This document shows positions 43,206 through 54,327 of a stretch of 64,000 nt of DNA, piece after piece. Source of the stretch: Nonomuraea muscovyensis (GTDB lineage Bacteria; Actinomycetota; Actinomycetes; Streptosporangiales; Streptosporangiaceae); contig NZ_JACHJB010000001.1 of the NCBI RefSeq assembly GCF_014207745.1, positions 3,100,001-3,164,000 of the forward strand, read 5' to 3'. The notes under the pieces are model-generated. The model was given only the letters and a program-made list of their open reading frames with translations, was not told where the DNA came from and ran no database searches. Within the stretch, counting starts at the first letter, position 1, and each line of letters begins with the position of its first letter. Made by a program: the position numbers and the translations under genes.

Positions 43206-44558
<1,353 letters not shown>

Positions 44559-44588
44559 CTACCCGACTGTGCCTATCTGTCCCAAGGG

Positions 44589-44999
44589 CTAGTCGCCCGC
44601 GAGCGCGTCGTAGGCGGCCCGGTCGCTGTCCTTGAGGAACTGCACGCACCGCTCGGCCTCGTCCTTCTCGCCGATGGCCTGGGCGGCCCTGGCCAGCGAG
44701 TAGAGGCAGCGCAGGAAGCCGCGGTTGGGCTCGTGCTCCCACGGGATCGGCCCGTGTCCCTTCCAGCCGCTGCGGCGCAACTGGTCGAGCCCACGGTGGT
44801 AGCCGGTGCGGGCGAAGGCGTAGGAGGTGACCGCGTGCCCCTGCGCGAAGTACTCCTCCGCGAGCGCCGCCCACGCCGCCGGGTAGGCGGGGAAACGGGC
44901 GGCCACGTCGGAGGCCTTGGCCCCGGCCTCGAGCGCCTCCCTGGCCTCGGGCAGGTCCGGCAGGCGAGTCGGGGGCGGCCCGGCGAGAAGGTTATCCAT
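44589..44999 (-). CDS. DUF3151 protein
   Basis: A 136-residue actinobacterial DUF3151 protein. The sequence is mostly helical and tetratricopeptide-like: WAALAEEYFAQGHAVTSYAFARTGYHRGLDQLRRSGWKG, then GFLRCLYSLARAAQAIGEKDEAERC. The ATG at 44999 gives the usual MDNLLAGPP start; 45011 is an alternative. Family members commonly lie between fba and purA in actinobacteria, as here. No function is known. Confidence 0.8.
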   Translation of the reverse strand: MDNLLAGPPPTRLPDLPEAREALEAGAKASDVAARFPAYPAAWAALAEEYFAQGHAVTSYAFARTGYHRGLDQLRRSGWKGHGPIPWEHEPNRGFLRCLYSLARAAQAIGEKDEAERCVQFLKDSDRAAYDALAGD

Positions 45000-45033
45000 A
45001 GGACAAGTCATACCCGCCGGGCCCCGAGCGTGG

Positions 45034-46056
<1,023 letters not shown>

Positions 46057-46202
46057 GATTCGTCTCCCTGTGAAGTAAGGCTCCGCGCAGCCCAGTATCC
46101 CCGTCCGGTACCCCGTGTGGTAGAGACAACGCTCCCCGGCGTGCCCGCCGGAGATGTCCGCAACCGCCCGCGCGCTGGCCCTTCGAGCCCCTGTGGTACG
46201 GG

Positions 46203-46208
46203 TAGGCT
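46203..46208 (+). promoter_or_regulatory. Candidate -10 element (TAGGCT) of the DedA gene
   Basis: A TANNNT hexamer ends 6 bases before the GTG at 46215, with no ribosome site. Confidence 0.45.
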
Positions 46209-46214
46209 CAGCCT

Positions 46215-46925
46215 GTGGATTGGCTCCTGAATCTTCTCGACCCGACGTGGTGGCTCACCATTCTCGGCGCGTTCGCCACAGTCGGCGTGCTGGCCATCAT
46301 CTTCGCCGAGACGGGTCTGCTCCTCGGCTTCTTCCTGCCGGGTGACTCGCTCCTGGTGGCCGCGGGGATTTTCAGTTCGGCGTCCGTGGCGTACGGCATG
46401 GGCATCGAGCCGTTGTCGTTCCCGGTGCTGTTGATCGGCACCCCGCTGTGCGCGATCGCGGGCGCCCAGCTCGGCCACTTCCTGGGGGCCCGCTTCGGGC
46501 GACGGCTCTTCGACAAGCCCGACTCGCGGCTGTTCAAGCGCGAGCACGTCGACCGGGCCGAGGAGTTCTTCGAGAAGTTCGGGCCGGCCAAGGCCGTGGT
46601 GCTGGCCCGGTTCGTGCCGATCGTCCGCACGTTCATGAACCCGGTGGCCGGCGTGCTGGAGATGACGAGCCGCCGCTTCTTCGTGTGGAACATCGTCGGC
46701 GGCGTGGTCTGGACCGAGGGGCTGCTCGTCCTCGGCCACTACCTCGGCAACCGGGTCGATCCCAAGCAGATCGACAAGTACATCCTGCCCGGCGTCTTCC
46801 TCATCGTGTTCATCTCGCTGATCCCGATCTTCGTCGAGGTCGTCAAGCGCCGCCGGGCGGCCAAGGTCGTGGTCGTGCCCACCGGCAAGCACCACCGCAT
46901 CCCGTCGAGCACCGAGGGCCCCTAG
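46215..46925 (+). CDS. DedA-family membrane protein
   Basis: A 236-residue polytopic membrane protein of the DedA/SNARE-associated (VTT) family, proposed lipid scramblases or flippases acting on undecaprenyl phosphate and phospholipids. The first reentrant region contains FAETGLLLGFFLPGDSLLVAAG with the conserved acidic residue. The second has GPAKAVVLARFVPIVRTFMNPVAGVLEM with the family's Arg-Phe-Pro-x-x-R motif. The end is basic (VVKRRRAAKV). The GTG start has a leaderless-type promoter. Confidence 0.93.
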   Translation: MDWLLNLLDPTWWLTILGAFATVGVLAIIFAETGLLLGFFLPGDSLLVAAGIFSSASVAYGMGIEPLSFPVLLIGTPLCAIAGAQLGHFLGARFGRRLFDKPDSRLFKREHVDRAEEFFEKFGPAKAVVLARFVPIVRTFMNPVAGVLEMTSRRFFVWNIVGGVVWTEGLLVLGHYLGNRVDPKQIDKYILPGVFLIVFISLIPIFVEVVKRRRAAKVVVVPTGKHHRIPSSTEGP

Positions 46926-46944
46926 CCGCAGGCTTCTGGCGCGG

Positions 46945-46950
46945 TACCCT
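46945..46950 (+). promoter_or_regulatory. Candidate -10 element (TACCCT)
   Basis: A TANNNT hexamer ends 6 bases before the GTG at 46957, again without a ribosome site. Confidence 0.4.
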
Positions 46951-46956
46951 CCCTGT

Positions 46957-47388
46957 GTGGGACGCCACAGGTCAGATCCGATGGGCCTCGCCCGCCTCGC
47001 GCTCGCCGTCCTGGCAGCCGCGATGGTGGTGACGCTCCTGGTCATCGGCGGGCGTGCGCTCTTCGCGCAGCTCGACACGCCGGAGCGACCCGGTCTTGGC
47101 CGGCAGGCCCGGACCGCCACCGCGCAGCCTCCCTCGGCCGCCGCCCAGGTGCCGACCGTCCGCATCGAGTGCGTGGCCGACACCTGCCCGCTCGTCACGG
47201 TCCGCGTGCCCGGCGGTGACGTGCTGCAGTACCGCGACATGAGCAGGGGCGAGGAGGTCAGCTACTTCGAGCCCGAACTCGACGTGGTGCTCACCGACGC
47301 GGCCACGGTCCGGGTCACCGCGAACGGCACGCCGCGCCCCCAGGGCGACCCGGGCGAACGCGAGGCGTTCACCGTCCAGGGCTCCTGA
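46957..47388 (+). CDS. Membrane-anchored protein with RodZ-tail-like domain
   Basis: A 143-residue protein with one N-terminal span (ARLALAVLAAAMVVTLLVIGG, about 11-31), a Pro/Ala-rich linker and an extracellular beta domain. The domain has strands VLQYRDMSRGEEVSYFEPEL and VRVTANGTPRPQGDPGE, resembling DUF4115, the periplasmic end of RodZ. Two Cys six residues apart (IECVADTCPL) may form a disulfide. It begins at a GTG, 31 bases after dedA and under its own promoter-like element. The RodZ relation is a guess from pattern. Confidence 0.6.
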   Translation: MGRHRSDPMGLARLALAVLAAAMVVTLLVIGGRALFAQLDTPERPGLGRQARTATAQPPSAAAQVPTVRIECVADTCPLVTVRVPGGDVLQYRDMSRGEEVSYFEPELDVVLTDAATVRVTANGTPRPQGDPGEREAFTVQGS

Positions 47389-47400
47389 CCTCACTCAGCC

Positions 47401-47934
47401 TCACAGGCCGAGGTCCGCCAGGGTGTAGGCGCTGCGGTAGTCGAGGCCCTCGCCGGCCATGCGCTCCGCCGCGCCGCGGTCGACGATCGTGGCCACCGCC
47501 ACCACCTCCGCGCCCGCCTCGCGCAGCGCCTCCACGGCGGTCAGCGGGGACGAGCCGGTCGTCGAGGTGTCCTCCACCACGAGCACGCGGCGCCCGGCGA
47601 CGTCCGGACCCTCGATCCGGCGCTGCAGCCCGTGCGCCTTCTGCGCCTTGCGCACCACGAACGCGTCCAGCTCACGCCCCCGCGCCGCCGCGGCGTGCAG
47701 CATGGCCGTGGCCACCGGGTCCGCGCCCAGCGTCAGCCCGCCCACCGCGTCGAAGGCCAGGTCCTCGGTCAGGTCCAGCATCACCCGGCCGACCAGGGGC
47801 GCGGCCGTGCCGTCCAGCGTGATGCGGCGCAGGTCGAGGTAGAAGTCCGCCTCCCGTCCGGAGGAGAGCACGACCTTGCCGTGCACCACGGCCTTCTTCT
47901 TGATCTCGGCCAGGAGGTTGTCGCGATCCGTCAT
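47401..47934 (-). CDS. pyrE: Orotate phosphoribosyltransferase
   Basis: A 177-residue type I phosphoribosyltransferase that makes orotidine monophosphate. The signature PRPP loop is RRVLVVEDTSTTGSSPLTAVEAL (about residues 116-138). The orotate region is KVVLSSGREADFYLDLRRITLDG, and FVVRKAQKAHGLQRRIEG is the flexible lid. The ATG at 47934 is chosen over 47988 because a TANNNT element ends 7 bases upstream of it. It stands away from other pyr genes. Confidence 0.93.
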   Translation of the reverse strand: MTDRDNLLAEIKKKAVVHGKVVLSSGREADFYLDLRRITLDGTAAPLVGRVMLDLTEDLAFDAVGGLTLGADPVATAMLHAAAARGRELDAFVVRKAQKAHGLQRRIEGPDVAGRRVLVVEDTSTTGSSPLTAVEALREAGAEVVAVATIVDRGAAERMAGEGLDYRSAYTLADLGL

Positions 47935-47941
47935 GCGCCCA

Positions 47942-47947
47942 AGCTTA
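47942..47947 (-). promoter_or_regulatory. Candidate -10 element (TAAGCT) of pyrE
   Basis: On the minus strand the hexamer ends 7 bases before the pyrE ATG (47934), with no ribosome site. Confidence 0.4.
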
Positions 47948-48022
47948 TGGGCCCCCACCTGGGTCGCGATCGGGCACCTGGAGGTCATGGCGGGTTATCG
48001 GTTTAGCCGGGGCGGTGGGTGC

Positions 48023-48050
48023 GGAATGAATGCGCTCGGCAACTTTCGGT
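48023..48050 (+). promoter_or_regulatory. Candidate ECF-type promoter of the sigma-factor gene
   Basis: GGAATG (48023-48028) and CGGT (48047-48050), separated by about 18 bases, resemble the GGAA/CGTT-like layout of ECF promoters. Autoregulation would be expected for this class. The match is weak. Confidence 0.25.
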
Positions 48051-48065
48051 AATCATGAGGTGACC

Positions 48066-51000
48066 ATGCGTGTCGAACCACCGCAGAGCGACGCCGACCT
48101 GCTCAAGGCGGTCGCGGCCGGCGACGCGTGGGCGTACGAGGAGCTCCGCGAGCGCCACGCGGCCGCCGCCCGCGCCCTGGCCCGCCGGCTCGTCCGGGGG
48201 GAGACCGAGGCCGAGGACGTGGTGGCCGAGTCGTTCACCAGGGTCCTCGACCTGGTGGGCCGGGGTGCCGAGCCCGGGGCGGCCTTCCGGGTCCACCTGC
48301 TGGCGGTGGTGCGCCGCACGGTCCACGACCGGGCCAGGATCGCGGGCGGGTCCTCGCCGGAGCCGTTCGGCCCGTTCGTGGACGCGGCCCTCGTCGGGCT
48401 GCGGGGCGCGATGCTCGCCCGGGCGTTCCTGTCGCTGCCGGAGCGGTGGCAGGCGGTGCTCTGGCACGTCGAGGTGGAGAGGTCCAGACCCGCCGACGTG
48501 GCGCCGCTGCTCGGCCTGCCGCCCGACGGCGTACGGGCCCTCACCGGCCGCGCCCGCGCGGAACTGCGCCGTGCCTACCTCCGTACGCACCTGTCCGCGC
48601 CGCACCCCGAGCCGTGCGGGCCGTACCTCGGCCTGCTGGCCGACCACGTCGTGAACGACCTGCCGCGGCGCGCGGTGCGGGAGGTCGAGGGGCACGTCGA
48701 GGGCTGTCCCGAGTGCCGTGCGGTCATGACGGAGCTGTACGACCTCGAACGCGATCCCCGTGGCGTCCTCGGCCCGCTCCTGGTCGGCCCGGTCTTCCCG
48801 ACCTACAGCGCGACACTCCCGAGAACCCGCCTCACCCGCGCCGAGACCGTGCGAAGCGTCCCGATCCTCCGCGACCAGCCGGCCGTCACCACAGGCGTCC
48901 CCCAGCGGTCAGCCGCCCTCACCGGCGGCGACGCGGCCCTCGGTGACCGGCGGGCCCACCCCACGATCACGCACGCGGCACGTCCCACCCCCTCCGCCGC
49001 CCCACACGAGGACCAGCCCGCCCACGCCGGGCCCCCGCGGTCGGGGCGACCTGCCGAGGACGCCGCCAGACAGCCGGAACAGCCTGCTCAGGAGGGCGCC
49101 CAGGCGCCAGTCACCCCGGTCGAGGGCGGCGAGGTAGTGCCGGGTGAGGGCGGCGAAGGTGTGCCGGGTGAAGGCGGGGAGGTCGCCCCGGTCGAGGGCG
49201 GGGAGGTCGTGCCGGTCGAGGGCGGCGGGGTCGTGCCGGGTGAGCGGGGCGGGGTCGTGCCGAGTGAGGGCGGCGGGGTCGTGTTGGGCGAGCGGGGCGG
49301 GGGCGTGCAGGGCGTTCCGGGCGGCGCCGGGTCCGGTGTGGTGGTGGGGCGGCGGTCGCGGGGGCGGTTCCGGCGTGTCGTCGCGGACCGGCGGGTGCGG
49401 GCGGCGGGGTGCGCCGCCGTCGCCGTCACCTCGGCCGCCGCCTTCGCGCTCATCGCCGGCACGCGGCCGGACGGGCGGCCCGCATCGTCGTCGGTGGTCC
49501 ATCCCCTGGTGTCCGTACAGCCCCCGCCCACCCTGCTGCCCACCCTGCCCCCCACCCCGCCGCCCGCCGCACCCACCCCCGAGGCGATCCCCGAGCACGC
49601 GGCGGCCCCGGCCGGCCGCCCAAGGCTCCAGGCGTCGATCGACCCGGCGGGATCGCTGGTGCCGTCCCGGCCCGGCATCGTGGCGGTCCGCCTGCGCAAC
49701 ATCGGCGACGGGCCGAGCAGGGCGCTGGAGGCACTCGTCCACCTCCCGCCCGGCGTCACCCTGTCCCCATCGGGCCCGCACATCCACGGCCCCGGAGCCG
49801 GGCCCAGCGCCCGCCGCGGCACCGCTCCGAGCGTCGAAGAATCCACCCACGAGAGCACCGACCCGAGCGCCGGCCGGCCCACCCGTCCGAACACCGGTTC
49901 GGCCACCGGTCCAGCCCCCGGTTCGGCCACCGGTCCGGCCACCGGTCCGGCCACCGGTCCGGCCACCGGTCCGGCCACCGGTCCGGCCACCGGTCCGGCC
50001 ACCGGTCCGGCCACCGGTCCGGCCACCGGTCCGGCCACCGGCCGAAGCGCCGACCGGGCCGGCGGCCCGAGCGCCGGCCTCCGGACGGGGGGTCGTCACA
50101 GGGCGAGGTTCGTGGGGCCGGCGGGGACGGGGGACGGGTGGACGTGCCGGGCCGTGTGGCAGGGCGCGCGGTGCGCCAGGGAGCCGCTGGAGGCCGGGGG
50201 CCGGACGGCGGTGTTCCTGCGGGTCCAGGTGGCCCCCGACGCCCCCACCGGACACGGACCGTCCGTACGCCTGAAGGCGGGCCCTCTCCAGGTGACCGCA
50301 CGGGCGGCGGCGGGGGTGCGGCCGGGAGGCGCGCCGGCGAGGTTCGCGGCCGACGGCCGGGTGACGGCCATGGCGGTCGGCAACTCCCTGCTGTCCTGCC
50401 CCGCCGAACGCGCCGGCTGCGCCGAGGCCAGGCAGCGCGCGGGCGACAGGCGGGACAACGACCTGTGGCCCCTGGTCCCGCTGGACGAGGACGCGGTGCC
50501 CGCCACGACCGCCTCCAGCGGCGCCGAGCTCCGGCTGCCCCGAGGCAGCCGGGTGGTCTGGGCCGGGCTCTACTGGTCGGCCGCCTCGCGGACGCCGGGC
50601 AGGCCGATCAAGTTCAGGACGCCGGGACAGCGGCGATACGTCGTCGTCCGTCCCGACGAGGTGATGGCCAGGGAGCTGCCTGCGGGGGCCGGCTACCAGG
50701 CCTTCGCCGACGTGACCGGGCTCGTCGGCAACGCGCGGAAGGAGGGCGCGTGGTGGGCGGCGGACCCGCCGATGGAACCGGGCGCCTCACGGCACGCGGG
50801 GTGGAGCCTGGTGGTCGTCGCGACCGGCCCCGCGCTGCCGTACGGCCGGGCGGTGGTCCTCGACACCGCCACGGTGACGGGCGGTGCGGAGGGCGACCTG
50901 CGCCTGCCCCTCGGCGGCCTCACCCCCGCCTGGACCTCCCCGCCCGAGCCCACCCGAGGCTCCTCGACGCACGCGCCCACGCGCCACCCCGAGCCCTTGG

Positions 51001-51410
51001 CGCGCCCGGCCGGAGCGTCGGCGGGCGAGACCGGCTCCCCGGTCCGCCGTGCCGAGGTGCGGGGTGTGCGGGCGGCAGGGGGGAGTGCCGAGTCGGGGCG
51101 TGGACGGGGTGGGGGCGCAGGGGGTGGGCGGGTTCCCGCCCGTGTCGAGTTGGTGGTGTGGGAGGGGGACGCCGGACTCGACGGTGACGGTGTCTCGGCC
51201 GGAGAGGGGCCGCTCGCCCCCGTGGGCGGCGACCGTGACCCGGCCGACGTCTTCGACGGCTCCGCGAACGGCGCGCAGGGGACGACGTTCGGGGTGGACG
51301 TCGACACCTTCCACACCGCGCTGGGGGAGGAGCCGGTCTTGACGATCGCGGCCGAGCGGGATGTGCTGCTGTTCGGGGTGGTCGCGGTGAGCGTGCGTGC
51401 CCGCCCCTGA
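48066..51410 (+). CDS. ECF sigma factor fused to zinc-finger anti-sigma, membrane span and exodomain
   Basis: This 1114-residue protein joins four parts. First, ECF sigma region 2 (DADLLKAVAAGDAWAYEELR) and region 4 (FLSLPERWQAVLWHVEV) lie in residues about 8-170. Second, a zf-HC2-type anti-sigma motif (HVEGCPECRAVM, His-x3-Cys-x2-Cys, about 206-217) follows. Third, a long linker with eight 24-base repeats (352-415) leads to one span (about 443-465). Fourth, the outside carries a DUF11-like Ig domain split by nine TGPA repeats (622-657), then a beta-rich domain (GLYWSAASRTPGRPIKF, YQAFADVTGLV, HAGWSLVVVATG) like actinobacterial surface proteins. Known ECF52/53-type sigmas share the tethered layout. 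GAGG precedes the ATG. Confidence 0.85.
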   Translation: MRVEPPQSDADLLKAVAAGDAWAYEELRERHAAAARALARRLVRGETEAEDVVAESFTRVLDLVGRGAEPGAAFRVHLLAVVRRTVHDRARIAGGSSPEPFGPFVDAALVGLRGAMLARAFLSLPERWQAVLWHVEVERSRPADVAPLLGLPPDGVRALTGRARAELRRAYLRTHLSAPHPEPCGPYLGLLADHVVNDLPRRAVREVEGHVEGCPECRAVMTELYDLERDPRGVLGPLLVGPVFPTYSATLPRTRLTRAETVRSVPILRDQPAVTTGVPQRSAALTGGDAALGDRRAHPTITHAARPTPSAAPHEDQPAHAGPPRSGRPAEDAARQPEQPAQEGAQAPVTPVEGGEVVPGEGGEGVPGEGGEVAPVEGGEVVPVEGGGVVPGERGGVVPSEGGGVVLGERGGGVQGVPGGAGSGVVVGRRSRGRFRRVVADRRVRAAGCAAVAVTSAAAFALIAGTRPDGRPASSSVVHPLVSVQPPPTLLPTLPPTPPPAAPTPEAIPEHAAAPAGRPRLQASIDPAGSLVPSRPGIVAVRLRNIGDGPSRALEALVHLPPGVTLSPSGPHIHGPGAGPSARRGTAPSVEESTHESTDPSAGRPTRPNTGSATGPAPGSATGPATGPATGPATGPATGPATGPATGPATGPATGPATGRSADRAGGPSAGLRTGGRHRARFVGPAGTGDGWTCRAVWQGARCAREPLEAGGRTAVFLRVQVAPDAPTGHGPSVRLKAGPLQVTARAAAGVRPGGAPARFAADGRVTAMAVGNSLLSCPAERAGCAEARQRAGDRRDNDLWPLVPLDEDAVPATTASSGAELRLPRGSRVVWAGLYWSAASRTPGRPIKFRTPGQRRYVVVRPDEVMARELPAGAGYQAFADVTGLVGNARKEGAWWAADPPMEPGASRHAGWSLVVVATGPALPYGRAVVLDTATVTGGAEGDLRLPLGGLTPAWTSPPEPTRGSSTHAPTRHPEPLARPAGASAGETGSPVRRAEVRGVRAAGGSAESGRGRGGGAGGGRVPARVELVVWEGDAGLDGDGVSAGEGPLAPVGGDRDPADVFDGSANGAQGTTFGVDVDTFHTALGEEPVLTIAAERDVLLFGVVAVSVRARP
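49119..49310 (+). repeat. Eight in-frame 24-base repeats in the sigma-fusion linker
   Basis: Eight degenerate 24-base units encode VEGGEVVP-like octapeptides on the cytoplasmic side of the membrane span. Units differ mainly by GAG/GGG and GTC/GGT changes. Changes in copy number would keep the frame. Confidence 0.8.
49929..50036 (+). repeat. Nine perfect 12-base minisatellite units (TGPA) in the exodomain
   Basis: ACCGGTCCGGCC is repeated nine times without change and is preceded by variant units from about 49902. Each unit encodes Thr-Gly-Pro-Ala. The array interrupts the DUF11-like domain between GVTLSPSGP and GDGWTCRAV. Slippage would change spacer length without altering frame. Confidence 0.95.
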
Positions 51411-51594
51411 CCATAATGTGGACAAACTGGTACGGTCTCCCTGGATCGGCCGGTCCACCGGCGGGCGGGGGGCGAATCGTCGGGATTAACCTCGCGCGAT
51501 CACCTGCTTTCACTACCCTGAGAGAGGGCCGCCACGTCCGGCTCTGACGGTGCAGAGCCAGTGAGGTCGGACCACCAGGAAAGGGGCGGTTTCA

Positions 51595-52947
51595 GTGGAT
51601 CGCTGCGCGCTGTTCGTGGACGCTGGCTATCTGCTGGCCGACGGCGCGATGGCCGTGCACGGTACCCGCCATCGCGAAGCCGTCTCCTGGGACTATCCGG
51701 GGCTGCTCCAGCTGATGACCGGCCTGTCGCGCGAGCGCACCGGGCTGCCGTTGCTGCGGTGCTACTGGTACGAGGCGACCGTCGAGGGGCGCCGCACCCC
51801 GGAGCACGACGCGCTGGCCGACATCCCGGGTCTGAAGCTGCGCCTGTCGCGCATCCGGCCGGGCCGCCGTGAGGGCGTCGACGCCCAGGTTCACCGCGAT
51901 CTGATGACGCTCGCCCGCAACAACGCCATCTGCGACGCCGTCGTGGTCAGCGGCGACGAGGACCTCACCCAGGTCGTCTGCGACGCGCAGGACCTCGGCA
52001 TCCGGGTGACGGTGGTGCACATCGCCGCCGAGGGCGGCTGGGCCGTCTCACGCACCTTGCGGCAGGAGGGCGACGACCTCATCGAGCTCGGCGCGACCCA
52101 CCTGCGGCCGTACGTCACCCTGGTGACCGGCATCAGCGAGCCCTCGTCCAACGGCCACCACCAGCCGCTCAGCAACGGCCACGCCGCCACGCACGCGCTT
52201 CCGCCCGCACCGCCCCCGTCGTCGTCGGCCTCGGCGCCCGGTTCGCTGCCCGCCTCGCTGCCGACCCCGCCGCAGAGCAGCGGCAGCCACGCGGCCCCGC
52301 CCCGCTCGTCGTCCCACGGCGCTCCCACCCACGGCTCCCACGACTCCTCCGCGCACAACTCTTCGGCGCACAATTCGTCGGCGCACGGTCAGTCCGGACA
52401 CAGCTCGCCCGCGCACGGTCCCGCCACACCCGCCATCCCGCCCGCCGTCCCGTCCGGCGACGGCGGCTCGTCCGCCGGCCACGGTCAGGGCTCCACGCCG
52501 TCGGCGCTGCCCAGCTACTACCAGCAGGAGCCGCCGCCCCAGCCCCCGGCGACCGGGCCGATCCAGCAGCAGCCGCAGACGCCGACCACCGGCCAGTTCA
52601 CGATGCCGTCGTCCAACGGCACCTACCAGCCCTCGCAGCTCGGCGCCTACACCGGCCCGCAGCCCGCGCCGGTCCCGCCGGCCTCCGCGAAGGGCGGCGC
52701 CACCACGCTGGCCGACGCCGTCAAGGCCGCCCACCGTGAAGGCCACGACTTCGGCGAGTCCGTCGCCCGTGACGCGCCGGCCCTCTGGCTGGAGGCCGTG
52801 CTCGCGCGCAAGCCCCGCATGCCGTCCGACCTGGAGGCCCGGCTGCTGCAGGGTTCGTCGCTGCCGATCGACTTCCTGCTGCACGACGAGGTCCGCCACG
52901 CCCTGCGCCGCGGCTTCTGGGACGCCCTGGAACGGGCCAGGCAATGA
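51595..52947 (+). CDS. NYN-domain (PIN-like) RNase-family protein
   Basis: A 450-residue protein starting at a GTG with AAAGGGG upstream. The N-terminal NYN domain (1-180) has acidic residues typical of the PIN-like active site: LFVDAGYLLADGA, EGVDAQVHRDLMTLA and VVSGDEDLTQVVCDAQ. A long Ser/His/Pro/Gln-rich disordered linker (about 185-370) includes tandem HNSSA repeats. The C-terminal helical domain (LADAVKAAHREGHDFGESV to the end) may bind RNA or a partner. NYN proteins act on RNA; the target is unknown. It stands alone. Confidence 0.8.
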   Translation: MDRCALFVDAGYLLADGAMAVHGTRHREAVSWDYPGLLQLMTGLSRERTGLPLLRCYWYEATVEGRRTPEHDALADIPGLKLRLSRIRPGRREGVDAQVHRDLMTLARNNAICDAVVVSGDEDLTQVVCDAQDLGIRVTVVHIAAEGGWAVSRTLRQEGDDLIELGATHLRPYVTLVTGISEPSSNGHHQPLSNGHAATHALPPAPPPSSSASAPGSLPASLPTPPQSSGSHAAPPRSSSHGAPTHGSHDSSAHNSSAHNSSAHGQSGHSSPAHGPATPAIPPAVPSGDGGSSAGHGQGSTPSALPSYYQQEPPPQPPATGPIQQQPQTPTTGQFTMPSSNGTYQPSQLGAYTGPQPAPVPPASAKGGATTLADAVKAAHREGHDFGESVARDAPALWLEAVLARKPRMPSDLEARLLQGSSLPIDFLLHDEVRHALRRGFWDALERARQ

Positions 52948-53043
52948 CCCGCCAGACCCGCACCCACGGCACGGCGTAGCGGCTGCCTGCCGCACCAGGC
53001 TGTCGTGGCCCACCCGCACCCAGGGTGTGCGACGCCGTCGCGG

Positions 53044-54135
53044 TCACCAGCGCAGCAGGGCCGCCACGCCGTCGTGGGCGGTCAGCGCGACCGCCGCGTC
53101 CCTGTGCACGATCATCACCTCGGCGCGGGTCTCCAGCGCCCGCTCGATCATCCGCTCGCCCAGATCGGGCTCCTCCACGGTCTCCATACCGAGCGGTGCC
53201 TGGCCCGCCGCGTACAGGAAGCCGTCGCGGCCCCGGCCGCCCCGCCAGCGGCCGCTCTCGTCGAGGAGCAGGCAGTCCACCCGCCCCTCGTTCAGCAGCC
53301 CGAGCGTCCGGGCGAGACCGAGCGAGCCGCGCCCGCCCGCGAGCGCCAGGTCGGTGGCCCGCTGGACCGTCTCGGCGTCCCGGCGCACCCGCACCGCGGC
53401 CAGTTCGCCGGCGATGCGGCCGACCACCTCGCCGGCCGGCAGCCCGGCCTCGACGGTGGCGTGGATCTGGACGGGGTCGAGGGGACACAGCGCCTCCGCC
53501 AGGACTCCGGTCAGCTTCGGGTCGCCGACGAGCAGCACGTCGCTCCAGCGCAGCGCGCCGATCCGGTTGCTGATCTCGGGGGCGGCCGAGTGGAGGCAGC
53601 GGATCAGGCACTCCGCCAGCCGCCGCGGCTCCCGCGGGCCGCCGCCCTCGCCGTCGCAGTCGAGGTCGAACGCGGACAGGTGGACGTCCTCGGCCAGGCC
53701 GTAGCGGTAGTCGATGAGCCGTACGCCCTCCCGTCGCACCACCGCGACGCCGGCGGGGGCGCTGGTGGCCATCGCGGCGATCATCGGGCGTACGTACGGG
53801 GTCGGCTCCAGCACCGCGCTCGTGCCGACCGGCACCTGCAGGGCGGCCCGGCGGACCTCGCTCGTGCACACCGGCGCGAACAGCGCCCGCCCGAGCCCCG
53901 GCGCGGCCGGATCGGCCAGCTCGGCGACCTCCGGCTCCAGCGCGTCGAGGTGTTCCAGCACGGTGGCCCGCCGGATCCGGTCCGGCCATCCGGCCACCCG
54001 CTCCCGTACGGCCCGCAACTCCGCGCGCAGTGCCGGAGCGCCACCTCCCGGCTCGGCGGTCACGTAGAGCGAGACGACGCCCATCTCGTCCTTCATCGCC
54101 ACGAGCTCACGCAGGAACGAAAGATCGTGCACCAC
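53044..54135 (-). CDS. baeRF/Vms1-like peptidyl-tRNA hydrolase-related protein
   Basis: A 363-residue protein of the bacterial eRF1-like (baeRF, Vms1/Ankzf1-related) type. It has an N-terminal helical region (LSFLRELVAMKDEMGVVSLYVTA), then AVVRREGVRLIDYRYGLAEDVH. A Pelota-like C-terminal alpha/beta domain reads EGRVDCLLLDESGRW, then LGERMIERALETRAEVMIVH. Such proteins act on stalled ribosomes or damaged tRNA in the proposed family function. No GGQ loop is obvious, so I rely on overall pattern and hold the name loosely. Confidence 0.55.
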   Translation of the reverse strand: MVHDLSFLRELVAMKDEMGVVSLYVTAEPGGGAPALRAELRAVRERVAGWPDRIRRATVLEHLDALEPEVAELADPAAPGLGRALFAPVCTSEVRRAALQVPVGTSAVLEPTPYVRPMIAAMATSAPAGVAVVRREGVRLIDYRYGLAEDVHLSAFDLDCDGEGGGPREPRRLAECLIRCLHSAAPEISNRIGALRWSDVLLVGDPKLTGVLAEALCPLDPVQIHATVEAGLPAGEVVGRIAGELAAVRVRRDAETVQRATDLALAGGRGSLGLARTLGLLNEGRVDCLLLDESGRWRGGRGRDGFLYAAGQAPLGMETVEEPDLGERMIERALETRAEVMIVHRDAAVALTAHDGVAALLRW

Positions 54136-54327
54136 GTCGGTTCTCCTCTGCCCGGCACCACTACGACTCTAGAGACCCGAAATCTGCACAAATCGCTCTA
54201 TTGGCGGATGTTGCCTGCGGTTTTACCGCATCTCCGAAGAAGGCCTCGGCTTTCAGGCCGGGGATGAATCGGTCCCCCGACAGGGGATGGCCCAGACAGC
54301 CCGGAGCGCGTAGTGCGGACCCTCGTC

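Noticed and set aside
49902..50046. Short regular repeats as a CRISPR array
   Set aside because: The units are contiguous 12-mers with no spacers and lie in frame inside a coding gene.
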